From the NCBI GenBank assembly GCA_020055645.1, contig CM034546.1, forward strand, positions 134,127,875 to 134,191,874: a DNA stretch of 64,000 bases, in the 5' to 3' direction. Positions 48,094 to 59,816 of the stretch are shown here, in pieces. This stretch comes from Tomocerus qinae (Eukaryota > Arthropoda > Collembola > Entomobryomorpha > Tomoceridae). Positions within the stretch are counted from its first letter, which is position 1. Every line of letters starts with the position of its first letter. Under the pieces are notes generated by a model, which made no database searches, was not told where the DNA came from, and saw only the letters and a list, made by a program, of their open reading frames with translations. The position numbers and the translations under genes are program-made.

Positions 48094-49729
48094 GGATGTT
48101 GGATAAAGAACCGAAACGTTTATGAATCTTCCTTCATTAAATTCTTCATCTTAAATAAAAATCAGTAGCAATTACGACGCTTTTGATAAAAAAGTTTAGC
48201 CCGATAATTAGCAAAGATGAGAATATTATATAATAAAAACTAATGGCTTAGGGAAAAGCTTCAAAAAATTAATTGCAACCTATTCATCTTCTGTTTGGAG
48301 CAAATATTATTTACACAGCCTTTTCTAATAACAATTACTGGTTAAATTATACAGTAAAATGGTAGTGGAAAAAGTGTGTTTACCCTGAAAACGATGAAAA
48401 TGCTTAACTTGTTAATTCAAATAATAAGCTAGCTAATCCGAAGAATCTAAAAAATTTTTTAATGGCACGAAAATGTCGGTGCCGATTTCTTGGTCTCCAA
48501 GCCACATTTTGAAAATGTAAGAGCCTTGGGTCCAAGATCTAGATCCGTAATTTAAATATCCATTAAAACTTTTCACTTCCATTCAACCGTACTCGAGATT
48601 TTTGTACAGACATTTCAATGTATTAGGCTCCAACTTATTCCAACCTTAAATGCCTACTTTTTTGGGTCACAAATTTTTCGATGTTCTACATAAAATAATA
48701 ACAAAATGAAATACAATTCTTCGTAATAAGTAAGCCTAAGTTACTACTTTTGATCATTTACAAATGATAATAAATGACAATAAGTAATACTGTTTGACGT
48801 TTGGAAGAAGACAAAGGAGTGTGCCTATTAGTTATACATTATGGTCTCTATAATTTTAGCGTTGGTTGATTGCCATTTTATAAAAACTTGACATTTTTTA
48901 GCTCCCCAACAAAAATATTAGAAAATAAACAGGTGGGCGTAAAAACTTCACAGCAATTTTCATGTTGCCAATGTAACAATTATCTATCTAGATAAGTAGT
49001 TCGTGTTAAGTGCAATATCCCAATTCCTCAGTCCTAAGTAACACACTGCTGTTTAGTACATGAGAATTGCCTACTATGCAGGAGTTTTTGTGCTGACAAT
49101 ATTCTGAGTGGAATGATAGACAATAATAACCTATTATAATGTATAGTGGAGTCAGTCGTATATATGGAAGACACGAAATGATGATACAAATATTATGTTA
49201 CCTATGTGATGTTGTAAGAGTTGTCTCCATTCTATGCAATTTATCTATTCATTCGAGAATATTATGTATATAGAGAACTGTTATAAATCGCTGCCCTTGA
49301 ACAACCATCAAAAAATCAAGGACGGCTCTCTCTGCTTTGGCTGCATCTGGTTAACGTATGCTGCTTCTCTACTGTATTGATAAAGCTACAAACTAAATGT
49401 GTGCCAAAGCTTGAAGAGGTTTAGTTTCCCATTTTCCACTTTTAAGTATTAACACCAATTCCCAGCTCCGATGAGTAAGACTACACGCACCGTCGAGTAA
49501 TTCACACTGGGTAAATCCGAGGCTGGTCAATTGGAATCCTTCGTAATTATGCAAGTAATCATGTAGTGTATAATATTTATAACGTAAGAGTTAGAAGCAA
49601 GCCAAGTGCACAGTATATCATTCTGCTTCATATAACTGACAGGAGTATTTTCTTTCCTGCTGCTCCTTTCTTTATGAACACATACACATGCAACACGAAC
49701 ACAAGCTATAATATAATAACTCGTACAAG
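48094..49729. other. Intergenic region between GR7 and P450 2
   Basis: 1.6 kb, AT-rich. I see no gene, RNA or clear repeat. Confidence 0.5.
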
Positions 49730-52700
49730 ATGATTTCCGTGACATCAGTTTTAATAGTAGCAGTTAGTATCATATTTTATTATTATTTTTTCCATCGAGA
49801 CAAAAGATTGGACAAATATCCTTCAGGTAAGAAATTATAATAAATATCTCAACTTTAAATCAATTTAGCCAAATTATGTAATACTAATCTTTTGGAAATG
49901 TCATTTCAAGGACCATTTGGACTGCCATTAGTTGGACATCTCTTCCAAATGGGGACTTTCCCTCACGAGACATTTAAGAAATGGTCCAAAAAATATGGAA
50001 AAACGTTTTCAATAAGATTTTTAAGGAACAGGTGATCTATTAAAACTTTATTTTCCTTTTAAGTTCATTTACTTTATTTATTTAGATGATAATATTTATT
50101 AAGCTTGCGATGAATAGAAAACGAAGGGTATATTTAAAACATAAAAATTTGGTTTCACTAATTTTACAGGGTAGTCGTGCTTCACGATCCAAAAATGATT
50201 CGAGAAATGTTCAATGAAGTGGCATTTAGTGGGCGTGTACAAAATGAGACGTTCCTATTTATTCAGGGGAATTATGGTAAATACATTTTTCAGTGAGTAG
50301 ATTCAATTATAACTTTTTTAGGTCGAATGAGAGTGATTTTGTTTTAGGAGTACTGCATGCTGAAGGCCGTACGTGGGAAGAACAGCGACGCTTTACGCTC
50401 CGCCACTTAAGAGATTTCGGTTTCGGTAAAAATGCGATGGAATTGCTGATTAATGAGGAAGTTAGGGAAATTACAGATTGGATGAAAAGCGAAGAAGGAC
50501 GTCCAATCAGCGTAAATAGAAAATTTAGCACGGCTGCTCTGAACTCCTTGTGGATAGTTATCAGTGGGAGGAGATTCGATCAAAAGGATACCACTTTGAA
50601 CGATTTATTCGCCCATTTACAAAAGTAAATACATAAACACGATGTTTGTAATGAGTTACTCTAAATAAGATTAACCATGAAGGAAATAAAGTTTTAACAT
50701 GTTTAGAAAACCGGGAAATGTCGCTAACACAACCTTAATCTGATTTTTGTGTTGTGCATTTATAAATTAACGAATAAGGTGATAAATATGTTGTCCACTA
50801 ATTCATTGAAATTTTTCCAGCACTTCAAACGAAGTTATGGCAAAAGGAGTTGGTGCTTTGCTTCCTTCAGTGGCTAAAAGATTCCCAGGAATTTCAGGCT
50901 ACAACAAATTGAGAGCAGCAGTCACTGCACTCATTAGATTTCTTGACAACGAAATGGAAATTCATAAAGAAAACGCCACTGAAGGGGAAACTAAGTAAAG
51001 CAAATATTTTTAAATGGAATGGAATGTATTCAATTTTCAACATCAGTTCAATTATTGAAATGATAATTATGTTTTCACTTGACACAGTGACTTTATGCAG
51101 TGCTACATGACAGAAGTAAATAAAACTACAGATTCACAATCATCATTTTACTCGGCTGAAGGAGGTTAGAAACACGTTACTTGCATTATATCTACAGTCC
51201 ACTTTATGCACGAAACAAAGCAATCCAAGAAAAAATGTGTGAAAATATTCGTTTTTAGAGAAAAACTTCAAGGCAATTGTCAGTGATTTATTCACGGCGG
51301 GGGCGGAAAGCATTTCAATGACTCTTACTTGGACCATTCTATATCTTTTGAAGAATCCGGATGTTCAGAAGAAATTGCATGAAGAGATCGATAATGTCTT
51401 GGGAAAATCCAGAACACCGTCTTTAAACGACAGGCCACAGTGAGTTCATAACTACATCATTCCGACACAATAAAAGCCACTCCCGCACCAAAAGTACCCG
51501 GGTGATGCTGGTTGTTTAGATTAAATTAGATTTCACGCCCTGCACCTCCCTCACCCTGCATGAGGGGTGAGGGAGGTGCAGGGGGTGCCTTATTGTGTGA
51601 CCGCGACATCATTGTAGTTGATTGTTGCCAGGGAACAAAAAAGGTGCTCCTTTTTTACAAAAAAGGTAAAAAGTACCACTTTTTCTATAAAAGCAGTCCT
51701 TTTTACCTTTTTTACATTATTTACATGTAAAGTGGAAGTAAATGGGGCAAGTTGCTACATCAAAAAAGGTAAAAAGGCAAAAAAGGAATGCTTTTTTAAA
51801 ATCGTACTCCTACCTTTTTTATAAAAAAGGCAAATAAAGGTAAAAGGCAAAAAAGGTCCTTTTTTGTTCCCTGATTGTTGCACACTTAAATTCCAAACAT
51901 TGATCACAGTATTAAAATCATTAATATATTTTACATTATAATCGTAGCAATGCTTTTATATTATTTAAAATGTTTATAGCAATGCGCTATATATTATAGT
52001 ATAGTGCATGTTTCAATAATTAATGCCTTTTGCGATTTATGGGTACTTTGATACAGACATTCCCACCGGCTGCTTCGCTAGAGTTTCTTCTGGTCCGTTT
52101 TCTTGACCCCGGGTCCTCAAAATTTTCGCACTGGACGCCGCGACGCCCCCTGCTCAGACCCCGGGTAAGCGTCAAAGGCGCACCTAGGTGGGAATGTCTG
52201 CTTTGATACTTGTTCCATTTAACCACTCTTCCATTATCAATTTACGTATTTTGTTAAACTTGTAATAATCCCCCTATGGTTCCCGACTAGAAGAGCCAAA
52301 GGTCAAATGTGCCAAATACTTAAGATGTGGAGTGAGGGATGAAGTTCCAAAACAATGAATGCCGATAACTAAAGTGTCAAAAAGTACCAAGACAAGTTTA
52401 ATTAGTCCTAGTTAAGTTTCATTTACGTGCAGGAATATTTACGTTCTAAATTATAGCCGCATGTCAGTTCATCCACCAAATCAGTAGATGCTTGTAAATA
52501 ATTAATGCAACCTGGAAAGAATTTGTATACATACAAACATTTGTGTTAGCTTGTTCGTTGGCATTATTACTTTGGCACTTTACGAATTGGCACTTTTAGT
52601 TTTTAAGTGAGCCAATTAATGTTTTCAATAATGTACCCCAATACATACCTTCATGTGCTAAATTTAGTACATGGAGGTATGCAATGGGGTACATTATTGA

Positions 52701-53214
52701 AAACATTAATTGTCATTTTTTGGTACTGCTAGCCGGCTTATGTACATTAATAAATAATCTACTTTTCAGAATGCCCTATACAGAAGCCGTTATACACGAG
52801 GTTCTGCGCTATTCCTCGTCAGCCGCGATAGGAGTTCCCCATAGGGTGCTTTTCGATACTGAATTCAATGGATATTTCTTTCCAAAGGGAACATGGATAA
52901 TGTTCAATCTGCATGCAATTCATCATGATAAAGATATCTGGGGAGACCCTGAGAAATTTCGTCCGGAAAGATTTATAGAAAATGGAAAAGTGACCAGACC
53001 AGAAGCTTTTCTCCCTTTTGTTGCTGGGAAAAGAGTTTGTCTCGGAGAGGTTTTCGCCAGAGATTCACTTTTCTTGTTTTTAACTGGAATATTTCAACGT
53101 TTTCAAATATTACCCGACCCTGCTAATAACAATCCGTCAATTGAACCTGCAGTTGGATTTATTTTATCTCCAAAACCATACACTGTAGTTATGAAAGACC
53201 GCTACGATATCTAA
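49730..53214 (+). CDS. Cytochrome P450 (CYP2-like clan), 8 exons, 492 aa
   Basis: Exons: 49730-49826, 49911-50031, 50170-50276, 50348-50624, 50821-50994, 51088-51164, 51259-51439 and 52770-53214, phase consistent. A membrane-bound haem monooxygenase. Seen: N-terminal anchor (VTSVLIVAVSIIFYYYFF), proline-rich hinge (GPFGLPLVGHL), helix C WEEQRRF, helix K EVLR (MPYTEAVIHEVLRY), FRPERF and haem loop FVAGKRVCLGE with the Cys ligand. Oddity: the I-helix motif reads AGAESISMT, so the usual conserved Thr of AGx(D/E)T is Ser and is followed by Ile. Intron 7 (1.3 kb) carries several inverted-repeat transposons. It has a different exon layout from the P450 at 32.4 kb, so the two are not recent duplicates. 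It sits between GR7 and GR8. Confidence 0.92.
51538..51583. repeat. Perfect 19-bp hairpin in P450 intron 7
   Basis: CCCTGCACCTCCCTCACCC (51538-51556) is followed after 8 bp by its exact reverse complement (51565-51583). Outer ACACAATAA near 51465 and its complement near 51590 suggest it is the core of a small MITE. Confidence 0.65.
51629..51873. mobile_element. MITE, CAGGGAACAAAAAAGG family, copy 2, 8-bp target duplication
   Basis: It starts CAGGGAACAAAAAAGG and ends inverted in TTTTGTTCCCTG, flanked by ATTGTTGC on both sides (51621-51628, 51874-51881). The interior is alternating AAAAAGG/CCTTTTT tracts. Probably hAT-type. In P450 intron 7. Confidence 0.82.
52054..52200. mobile_element. GC-rich hAT-type MITE with perfect 8-bp target duplication
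   Basis: Terminal repeats CAGACATTCCCACC and GGTGGGAATGTCTG are exact inverses, flanked by CTTTGATA at 52046-52053 and 52201-52208. The interior has CCCCGGGTCC and CCCCGGGTAAG and is far GC-richer than the surrounding DNA, suggesting recent insertion. Confidence 0.88.
52613..52712. repeat. Near-perfect 100-bp palindrome in P450 intron 7
   Basis: The left arm CAATTAATGTTTTCAATAAT then GTACCCCAATACATACC is repeated inverted on the right with a few differences, around the central GCTAAATTTAG. It ends just before the last P450 exon. Probably a foldback or MITE-type element. Confidence 0.7.
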
Positions 53215-54461
53215 CCAATACTTGATAAGGGATTAATCTTTCCTAAATATTAAAAATATTACTTTTTATTAAGCTTCAATAATAACGCTGATTAATCTCT
53301 TAAAAAGTTTATTTTGCAATCAATTATTTAGAAATATTTATAATTCTCCAAACGGAATGGAATCAATATATTTAGAAAATCATTGAAACTTTGATTTATA
53401 TTATAATGTGGAATCAATTTCAAAGGAATCACATCAAAAATCATGTTTTGTTAATCAATCTTAAGTAACTGAGTGATAGAAATCCCAAGATAAAGCTATT
53501 GACTGACTTAACAAATTACCGTTAATTGAATATAATTTTGAAAACAAAAGTTGAATAAATGTCATATATTAACTAAAAAGTCTGTGCTCCTTTTAGGGAT
53601 ATGCATAATTTGCAAATTATTAATCTTAACTCTCAATATTGCTTACGAATTAATGCCATCTTAAATGATTATGAAAAATTGAATAATAAAAGAAGTAATA
53701 AATTTTATGAAAAGAGATTTTAAGAACTGTTATATTATTATAAAAAGTGATTTCTTGAAATACTGCACTTCAGTCAATAAATGTTAAGCGCAAGTCCAGA
53801 GCATGGCCTTTGTTTAGATAGAATTTACATAACAAGATAATATTTTTCAGGAGAATGTGTATAAACAAGTTGAGAGTTGAGCAGTAAAGAGGATTATACA
53901 TTTTTACATTTTTGAAAACTGTATCCTTAGTTACTTTTATTTAATTTTACAAACCCTAAATGTTCTTTCCCTCATCAACTTCACTTTCCTTGATGTTAGT
54001 TTAACACAGGCATCGAAAATGTCTTTTCAACTTTTCAACCTGGTTATAATGCAATGGAAATCGGACCTAGCTCCGCCTAGTTTTTGAAGCTCCGCCCTTC
54101 CAGCCTGTGGAAATCAGGATCCAAATTTTCATTTTTCCTTTTTCGACGAGAGAAAAAAATTCTTTAGGCTTTGGAAAGATTTTTTTGATCTAATCTAGAA
54201 ATCTAGGCCAAAGTCTGGAAATTCCTGACATAAAGTTGGAAATATTTTTAAAGTCAGGAGATTTTAGTCAAAATTTGGAAATCTGTAAAAGTGGGGGTGA
54301 GCGGGTTCTCTGGAGATTTAGGTATTTGCCCGGTTTTGTTCTACAAAGGGGCACCTTGCTAGCCTTTCATATAGTCTCTGGCCGGCGCACACTATATATC
54401 TGCAGGGTATTATTAAACAATTTCTGAATACCTTTTGCTTATAGAGAATCTGTACTAGAGA
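53215..54461. other. Intergenic region between P450 2 and the broken ORF
   Basis: 1.25 kb, mostly AT-rich. At about 54065-54105 a short GC-rich patch with two TCCGCC-type motifs is seen. No gene. Confidence 0.5.
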
Positions 54462-55884
54462 TTATACTTCCTGGTAGAATTGAACGAGAAGGAGAGCCTG
54501 ACCCGTGTTACTATTTCCACTTATCCAAGGGGCTGTGATATGTCCTTGGAAAAAAGCATAGAGTTGAATATAGCAGAATGTGTGGAAAGTAAAAATGCCG
54601 AACCAAATGCATTGATGTAAGCCGAGAAATGTTATGGAACTCGGTTTCCCTCCTCCCCAGAAATCCAATCTGTAATTCCTGTCGTGTCGATCACGTATTG
54701 GAGCTGCAGCTTGACAAATCCATTGAACAATTCCTCATATGGAAAGACATACTCCACAATTCCTTGACCTGTCCCGGTAAACCTGTCGTCGATAATGTCT
54801 CCAAAATAGGTTGACAATGGTGTATAGGATCTTGCGTATTGACCGATCAGCTGAAAATACCCGGGCGGTAGATCTATCTTTTCTCCTTCTAGATATTGCT
54901 GGTATAAATGACCCCAACTTGCACGAAGCCATTCACCGACAGATTTTCTTTCACAAAAACATAACGAATTTGACAAATTCCTAGAAAAAAGTCCGAATAG
55001 GGAATTTCCTCTCCATTCTCAATATCCAGGCTGTAGTTTATATCAAATTTGTTGTAGACTTGGTACGCTCCAGTCAACGTGATTGTGCATGTGTCACTGT
55101 CACGAAATCCTGTAAATATCTCGTCGAACAGAAGAATGACTTGGATGAAGCTGAGTCTGGCGAATATCAACGTAGACGGAGAGTACGGCCGTAGGAAGTC
55201 AAACTGGGCCATTGTTATTGCTTGGAAATTGGCAGGAATCGCAGCCCTGAGACCAATTAACTCGTAAGTGTATTTGTACAGACCCCACAGCTGTATAAAA
55301 TCATGATCGTCAAACAGTCCTTGGCCACTGAATTCATATAAAGCTGCTAAGAAGGTGAATAAATGGGAACCGTAGGCGTGAATAAAATTGTAAATGAAAT
55401 CCTGAAACCGATTCGCCTTTCCATGACCGAACTCTGTTCCAGGGAAATGATACTGATACTGGCCAAGATGGTTGGCTAGGCTGCTGGAACGTTTTGTCAC
55501 TATGTCATCGGGATCCCCAGAATCGAGAGTCGTCTTCGTGATGTTTTCAGCATGGATTTGCCAGCCAACATTAAAAGACTCGAGAACCTGCACCAGACCA
55601 AAATTACGGCCAGTGCCTTCCGGTCCATAGTTGTAGATGCCCAGCAGTTGGAACTGATCGATTGGGGTGGCAGCAGGGCCAATGACGTTGTAGTTCACCC
55701 TCGCCATGTACTCCAAAAAACCCCGCTTTTCCTTCGGGGGATTGGGTAGTGACTACAAGAAATCCCGTGTAAAGCGGATGCCTTGGAAAAAAGTACTGCC
55801 CAACTCCTTGACGGAAACGAAGTTGAACGCCTGATCTTTGGTACACACATTGGAAGAATCCGGCGCCAAAAAGTTCAGCTTCAT
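54462..55884 (-). pseudogene. Broken, GC-richer intronless ORF of unknown origin, possibly viral
   Basis: A coding-like region of about 1.42 kb without introns. From an ATG at 55884 the frame is open except for a TAG at 55753-55755, then open from there to about 54890. Similar coding-like sequence continues in a second frame (about 54976-54632) and perhaps a third (54668-54462), so at least one stop and one or two frameshifts break it. Codon use is clearly richer in G/C at third positions than any neighbour. The predicted protein would be about 470 residues, without signal peptide or obvious catalytic motif, rich in aromatic residues. Size, lack of introns, composition and decay fit an endogenous viral structural-type gene, but a horizontally acquired gene or retrocopy is equally possible. 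I cannot assign a family. Confidence 0.5.
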
Positions 55885-56607
55885 TTTTCGAGCCCCCTAT
55901 GAAAATTTAGACTCATATCGAATACATTACTACATAACTGCGTTAATGAATAAGGCAACTATTAGTTATGAAGGGTACCCCGTGGAAATGGTAACGGTAG
56001 TAGCCGACATCGCATTATGCTCGCTAAACATAGCTGACATAATTTGTTTAAATTGTTTATTCTGACGATATGGCTCATTTCATTTCCAATAGTTTGTTTT
56101 TCGGTTGGTATTTGTGTGGTGTTTTGACGGTGTGTAATAGTGTTGTTATTCCGGAAATTATTTTCTTTGGAAATGACAAAAGTGTAAATACAAATAACCA
56201 TCTCTGGGGTATCAAAAATACATTATGAATATCAAATGCCAAACTGTAGTGAGCCAATATTTCCCTATCTACCATAAACCTAAATATAAATATTCAGTGC
56301 AGCCTTGTTGAACCAAACACAAGACCCGAGCGATTTAATGTAGAAAATAATCAAAAACTAGAGTAAGTAGTAAGCAAATTATTGTGTATACAAATTAATG
56401 AAAATATACAATCATCACTAATGAGTGAGAGATAAAGTTCTGAAAGATTCTTCCTGGACGACGATATATAGTAAACCCAACTCAGTTTTTAATTCGTGAA
56501 ATATATCAGCAAACGAAAATCAGATATTGTTAATTCCAACTTCAAACTACTCTGAGTAACAATTCTGGCAATCTACAGATATAATCACTAATAACTCCAA
56601 AATAATA
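55885..56607. other. Spacer between the broken ORF and GR8
   Basis: 723 bp, AT-rich; short ORFs at 55838-56065 and 55962-56275 lack any recognisable feature. Confidence 0.5.
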
Positions 56608-58652
56608 ATGTCACAAATAAATAATGGAAACAGCATTTCCTCCATTCAATTGAAGCAACCTAAATTGGATAAACGAAAAGTTGAAATGCAGGAAGTCTCT
56701 GAAAATGGAACAAAATACGTTTTCTACATACGACTTCTGTTCAATTTTTGTTATTATTTAGGAATATATCCATTGAATCTAAGACGGAAACAAAATGTAG
56801 GAGAATATTGCCAATTGGAGTATGAAATATATACAAATCGGTTTCAAAAGGTAAATATTTTATTAGTTTGCGTTATTATATTTGTCACGAGGACATGGAA
56901 TATTTATAAAGAAATTTTTTTTAACATATTTATAGATAGTGAGCAGAATTGTGTGTTTGGCCGTCGCTTTTATAACAATATTACTTTTTCGTACTATTTC
57001 TTGGAATAAAGTAGAAACATCAGTGTGGAATTTACTAATTATTATCAATTATATGTTTAATGTCATCTTTGTCTTAGTAATAATTAAAACGATATGGACC
57101 ACTAATGAAAAATTTCGAGAAATATTCTACATAATTCAGCGGCTTAATTTTGGGAAAACAAAAGGATGCACTCTTCTTAATGTTAGTACTAACATTTCTC
57201 AATTGGAGACTGAAATTTTTCTATTTTCAAATGCAAACAAGATATCAAAATCGATTTAATTTAAAATTTAGTTTTCTTTAGGAGCAGTTGACTAAATTAA
57301 TGACTTAATTTTCAGATAGCCCTATTCGTCATGATACTAACTGGGGGGAATATTGCTGTTTTCTTCTGGGATATGTTTTCTCATGAAACTTTGTCCTACA
57401 AACCTTCTGAAGAAATTTCTTGGGTTAAATTTTATTCCAGGATGTCAGCAGACGCGAAAACTATTTATCTATTTGGTTTATGTCCAGATAACGGGAATAC
57501 AGATTTTAAAGCTTGGGAAATCATTTTAACGACTATTCATTTGATTTTATTGACATTTTTTGTATTGTTATTCTGCAGTACTTATATGCTTGTTTTTCTG
57601 TTTATAATTTGTCATTGGCACATTTTGAAAGATTTTTTACGATTTTGCAAGCAAGAAGTATCTTTGGGTGGAGACTTACATTTATTGAAAGAAAAACTAG
57701 CAAAGGTATTCGAAAGCTTTTATTGTTCTTGAATTTCTTCACTAGTACTTTGGAAAATGTTTTGAAAAAATCGATATAAATATTAAATGTCCGAAAATAT
57801 TATTTTATGGTTATTTAAACATTTTTGATAATGTATTCAGATTGTCATTTACTATGACAAACTACGACATTTAACAGATCTGATTAATTCTGCAATGGGA
57901 TCGATGATGATGGTATTGGTGGCTGGATATCTACCTTTCTTTGCGTTTTGTATTGGTTCTCTGATTATTGATGAAAAACTTCGCTTAAAGATACTTAGTT
58001 CATTATTTTACTGCAGTCAGTATTTTCTGGCTCTGATTCTCGGGGGGGATATAGATTACCTGGTATGAATAGATCTTGCCAATTTAAATCAACATTTTAG
58101 TTTCTATTATTTGTTTTTAGTTTTTAATATTGTCTTATCACATTTATTGCAAAAAATATTTCATTGTAATAATGTTTGTCAGTTCTAGATAATTTATAAT
58201 ATCAAAGAGATACAACACGAATCTATAATGTGCTTTTTTGTTTCTGTACTTGTGTGTACTTACAGGCATTAAAGTTTTATAGCTGGGTTGCATCAGAAAA
58301 ATGTAGCAAGGCAATTTCTTTGGTGAGATACAACACTTTCGTTATAGATATGCAGTCTCATCAATTATCACTAAAGGGAAAAGGATTCTTTGTACTGTCT
58401 TACCAATTATTTATCGGTGTACGTATTTTTTATCACTATAACTTCAGCTTTACAGATATATAAGTACCGCAAATTTAAACCAACTCATTTTTATTGTCAT
58501 TTTTGCAGATCGTTGGGGTATTGGCTACTTATACACTCGTATACGTCCAATTCCAATCATTTACTGCTGGGCAGGATGCAAGAAATGAAACAGACACTAA
58601 AATATTTTCCAAAACTAATTATTATAACAGTAATGACTCCTGTTCATGTTAA
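56608..58652 (+). CDS. Gustatory receptor GR8 (6 exons, 465 aa)
   Basis: Exons: 56608-56850, 56936-57181, 57316-57705, 57841-58062, 58266-58418 and 58509-58652, phase-0 introns. The C-terminus LATYTLVYVQFQS gives TYhhhhhQF, and exon 5 has QSHQLSLKGKGFF. Closest to GR6, sharing the MSQINNGN start, SRIVCL, SWVKFYSRMSADAK, DFLRFCKQEVSLGGD and MVLVAGYLPFFA. Exon 4 is one codon shorter than in the other six receptors (222 against 225 nt), at KLRLKILSSLF. It seems intact. The pairs GR5-GR6 and GR7-GR8 keep the same order, consistent with duplication of a two-gene block. Expected in chemosensory neurons; ligand unknown. Confidence 0.9.
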
Positions 58653-59816
58653 GCTAAATAAAACGCTTTTTCACATTGTAATACGTAAATGAAATAAAAG
58701 AAAGTCAAATTCATGTTTCAATTTTCCCATTCCTAATTGTTTTACAATTCAGCATAGAAAATGGTTCCCATGCATTTATTTTATATTTCAGGATGTGTGG
58801 CACATCACATACCAGAATTAAATACTTGTAAGGAACCCCCAAAAGTGTCCTTGCACATCCAGTTGAATTGCATCGACTTTTTTCCAATAAAACCATGCAT
58901 ATAATAATAGTAATTACTTTTTGTAATTTATTAATTCCCTAGTTTCAAATTATGCATGTACATAGAGACATTATAATCTTGATTACTAGGTCATAAATAC
59001 GGGTATATTTTATTACATAATTTTATCAAATAATTAGGTCAGTATACCCCGTAAATAGTTGCGACATCCTTTGAAAGCACGTATCCAGAGCCTGCCCCCT
59101 AAATTTCCAGTAAAACGATTCTTTTGTCAAAAATGGTTAAGAATCCAAAAAAAATTCGAACTTTGCACGAATCCTGCTTTTCCTATAATATGTTTTGGAG
59201 GGCCCCCTACCCTTGGTCAAATTCCTGGATACGTGCTTGCTTTGAATTCTCAAAGCACGCTAAATATATGCAGTCATATAAAATGTTTAGATAATAATAA
59301 TATACAGATTCAATTCTACTACTCCCTAAAAGTAATTAGCTTGCCCCGGAATTACAACGACAGATGATATTGTTTACTAATGGTGTGGCCGTATCCTTCT
59401 ATAGGAAATTTCCATTCAAAGAAAGGATTTTAATGGATCTAAATAGGGATCTCGGGAATCCAGGCCAAAGTATGTACATTAATTTCATTATTATTTCTAC
59501 TATCCCTGCCTGCCTGCTTGCCATCAGCTTTATTTCTGATGTTCACAAATTGTTCTTAGGAGTAAGTCAGTAATATACTATCGACATCGTAACAACCTGC
59601 AGTTGATCATATTGAAAGAAAATAATTATCACAATATTCTGGTTATACAGTAAAAGTAAAACAGCAAATATTATGTGATTCTTGGTCCTCACTGATTCTT
59701 TACCATATAAATCCAGCGGATAGAAATATATTGAGAAAATAAGCAATTTTGAATTCAATTTTTCATAGCAAGGTTTATAGGGGTGTTGGTTTATGATACA
59801 ATTGAACTGAATCAGT
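58653..59816. other. Intergenic region between GR8 and GR9
   Basis: 1.16 kb. It contains the MITE at 59076-59238. A 69-codon hydrophobic ORF at 59364-59573 may be chance. Confidence 0.5.
59076..59238. mobile_element. MITE, (A)AGCACGTATCCAG family, copy 3
   Basis: Left AGCACGTATCCAGAG, right CTGGATACGTGCTT (inverted). Flanks CCTTTGAA (59068-59075) and GCTTTGAA (59239-59246) agree at 7 of 8 bases, fitting a hAT-type 8-bp duplication. Confidence 0.75.

Noticed and set aside
55838..56275. Short ORFs upstream of the broken ORF
   Set aside because: No motifs, no codon bias, overlapping in both strands.
59364..59573. 69-codon hydrophobic ORF between GR8 and GR9
   Set aside because: One possible helix but no receptor motif, and no exons next to it extend it. 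It could be a remnant exon, but this cannot be supported.
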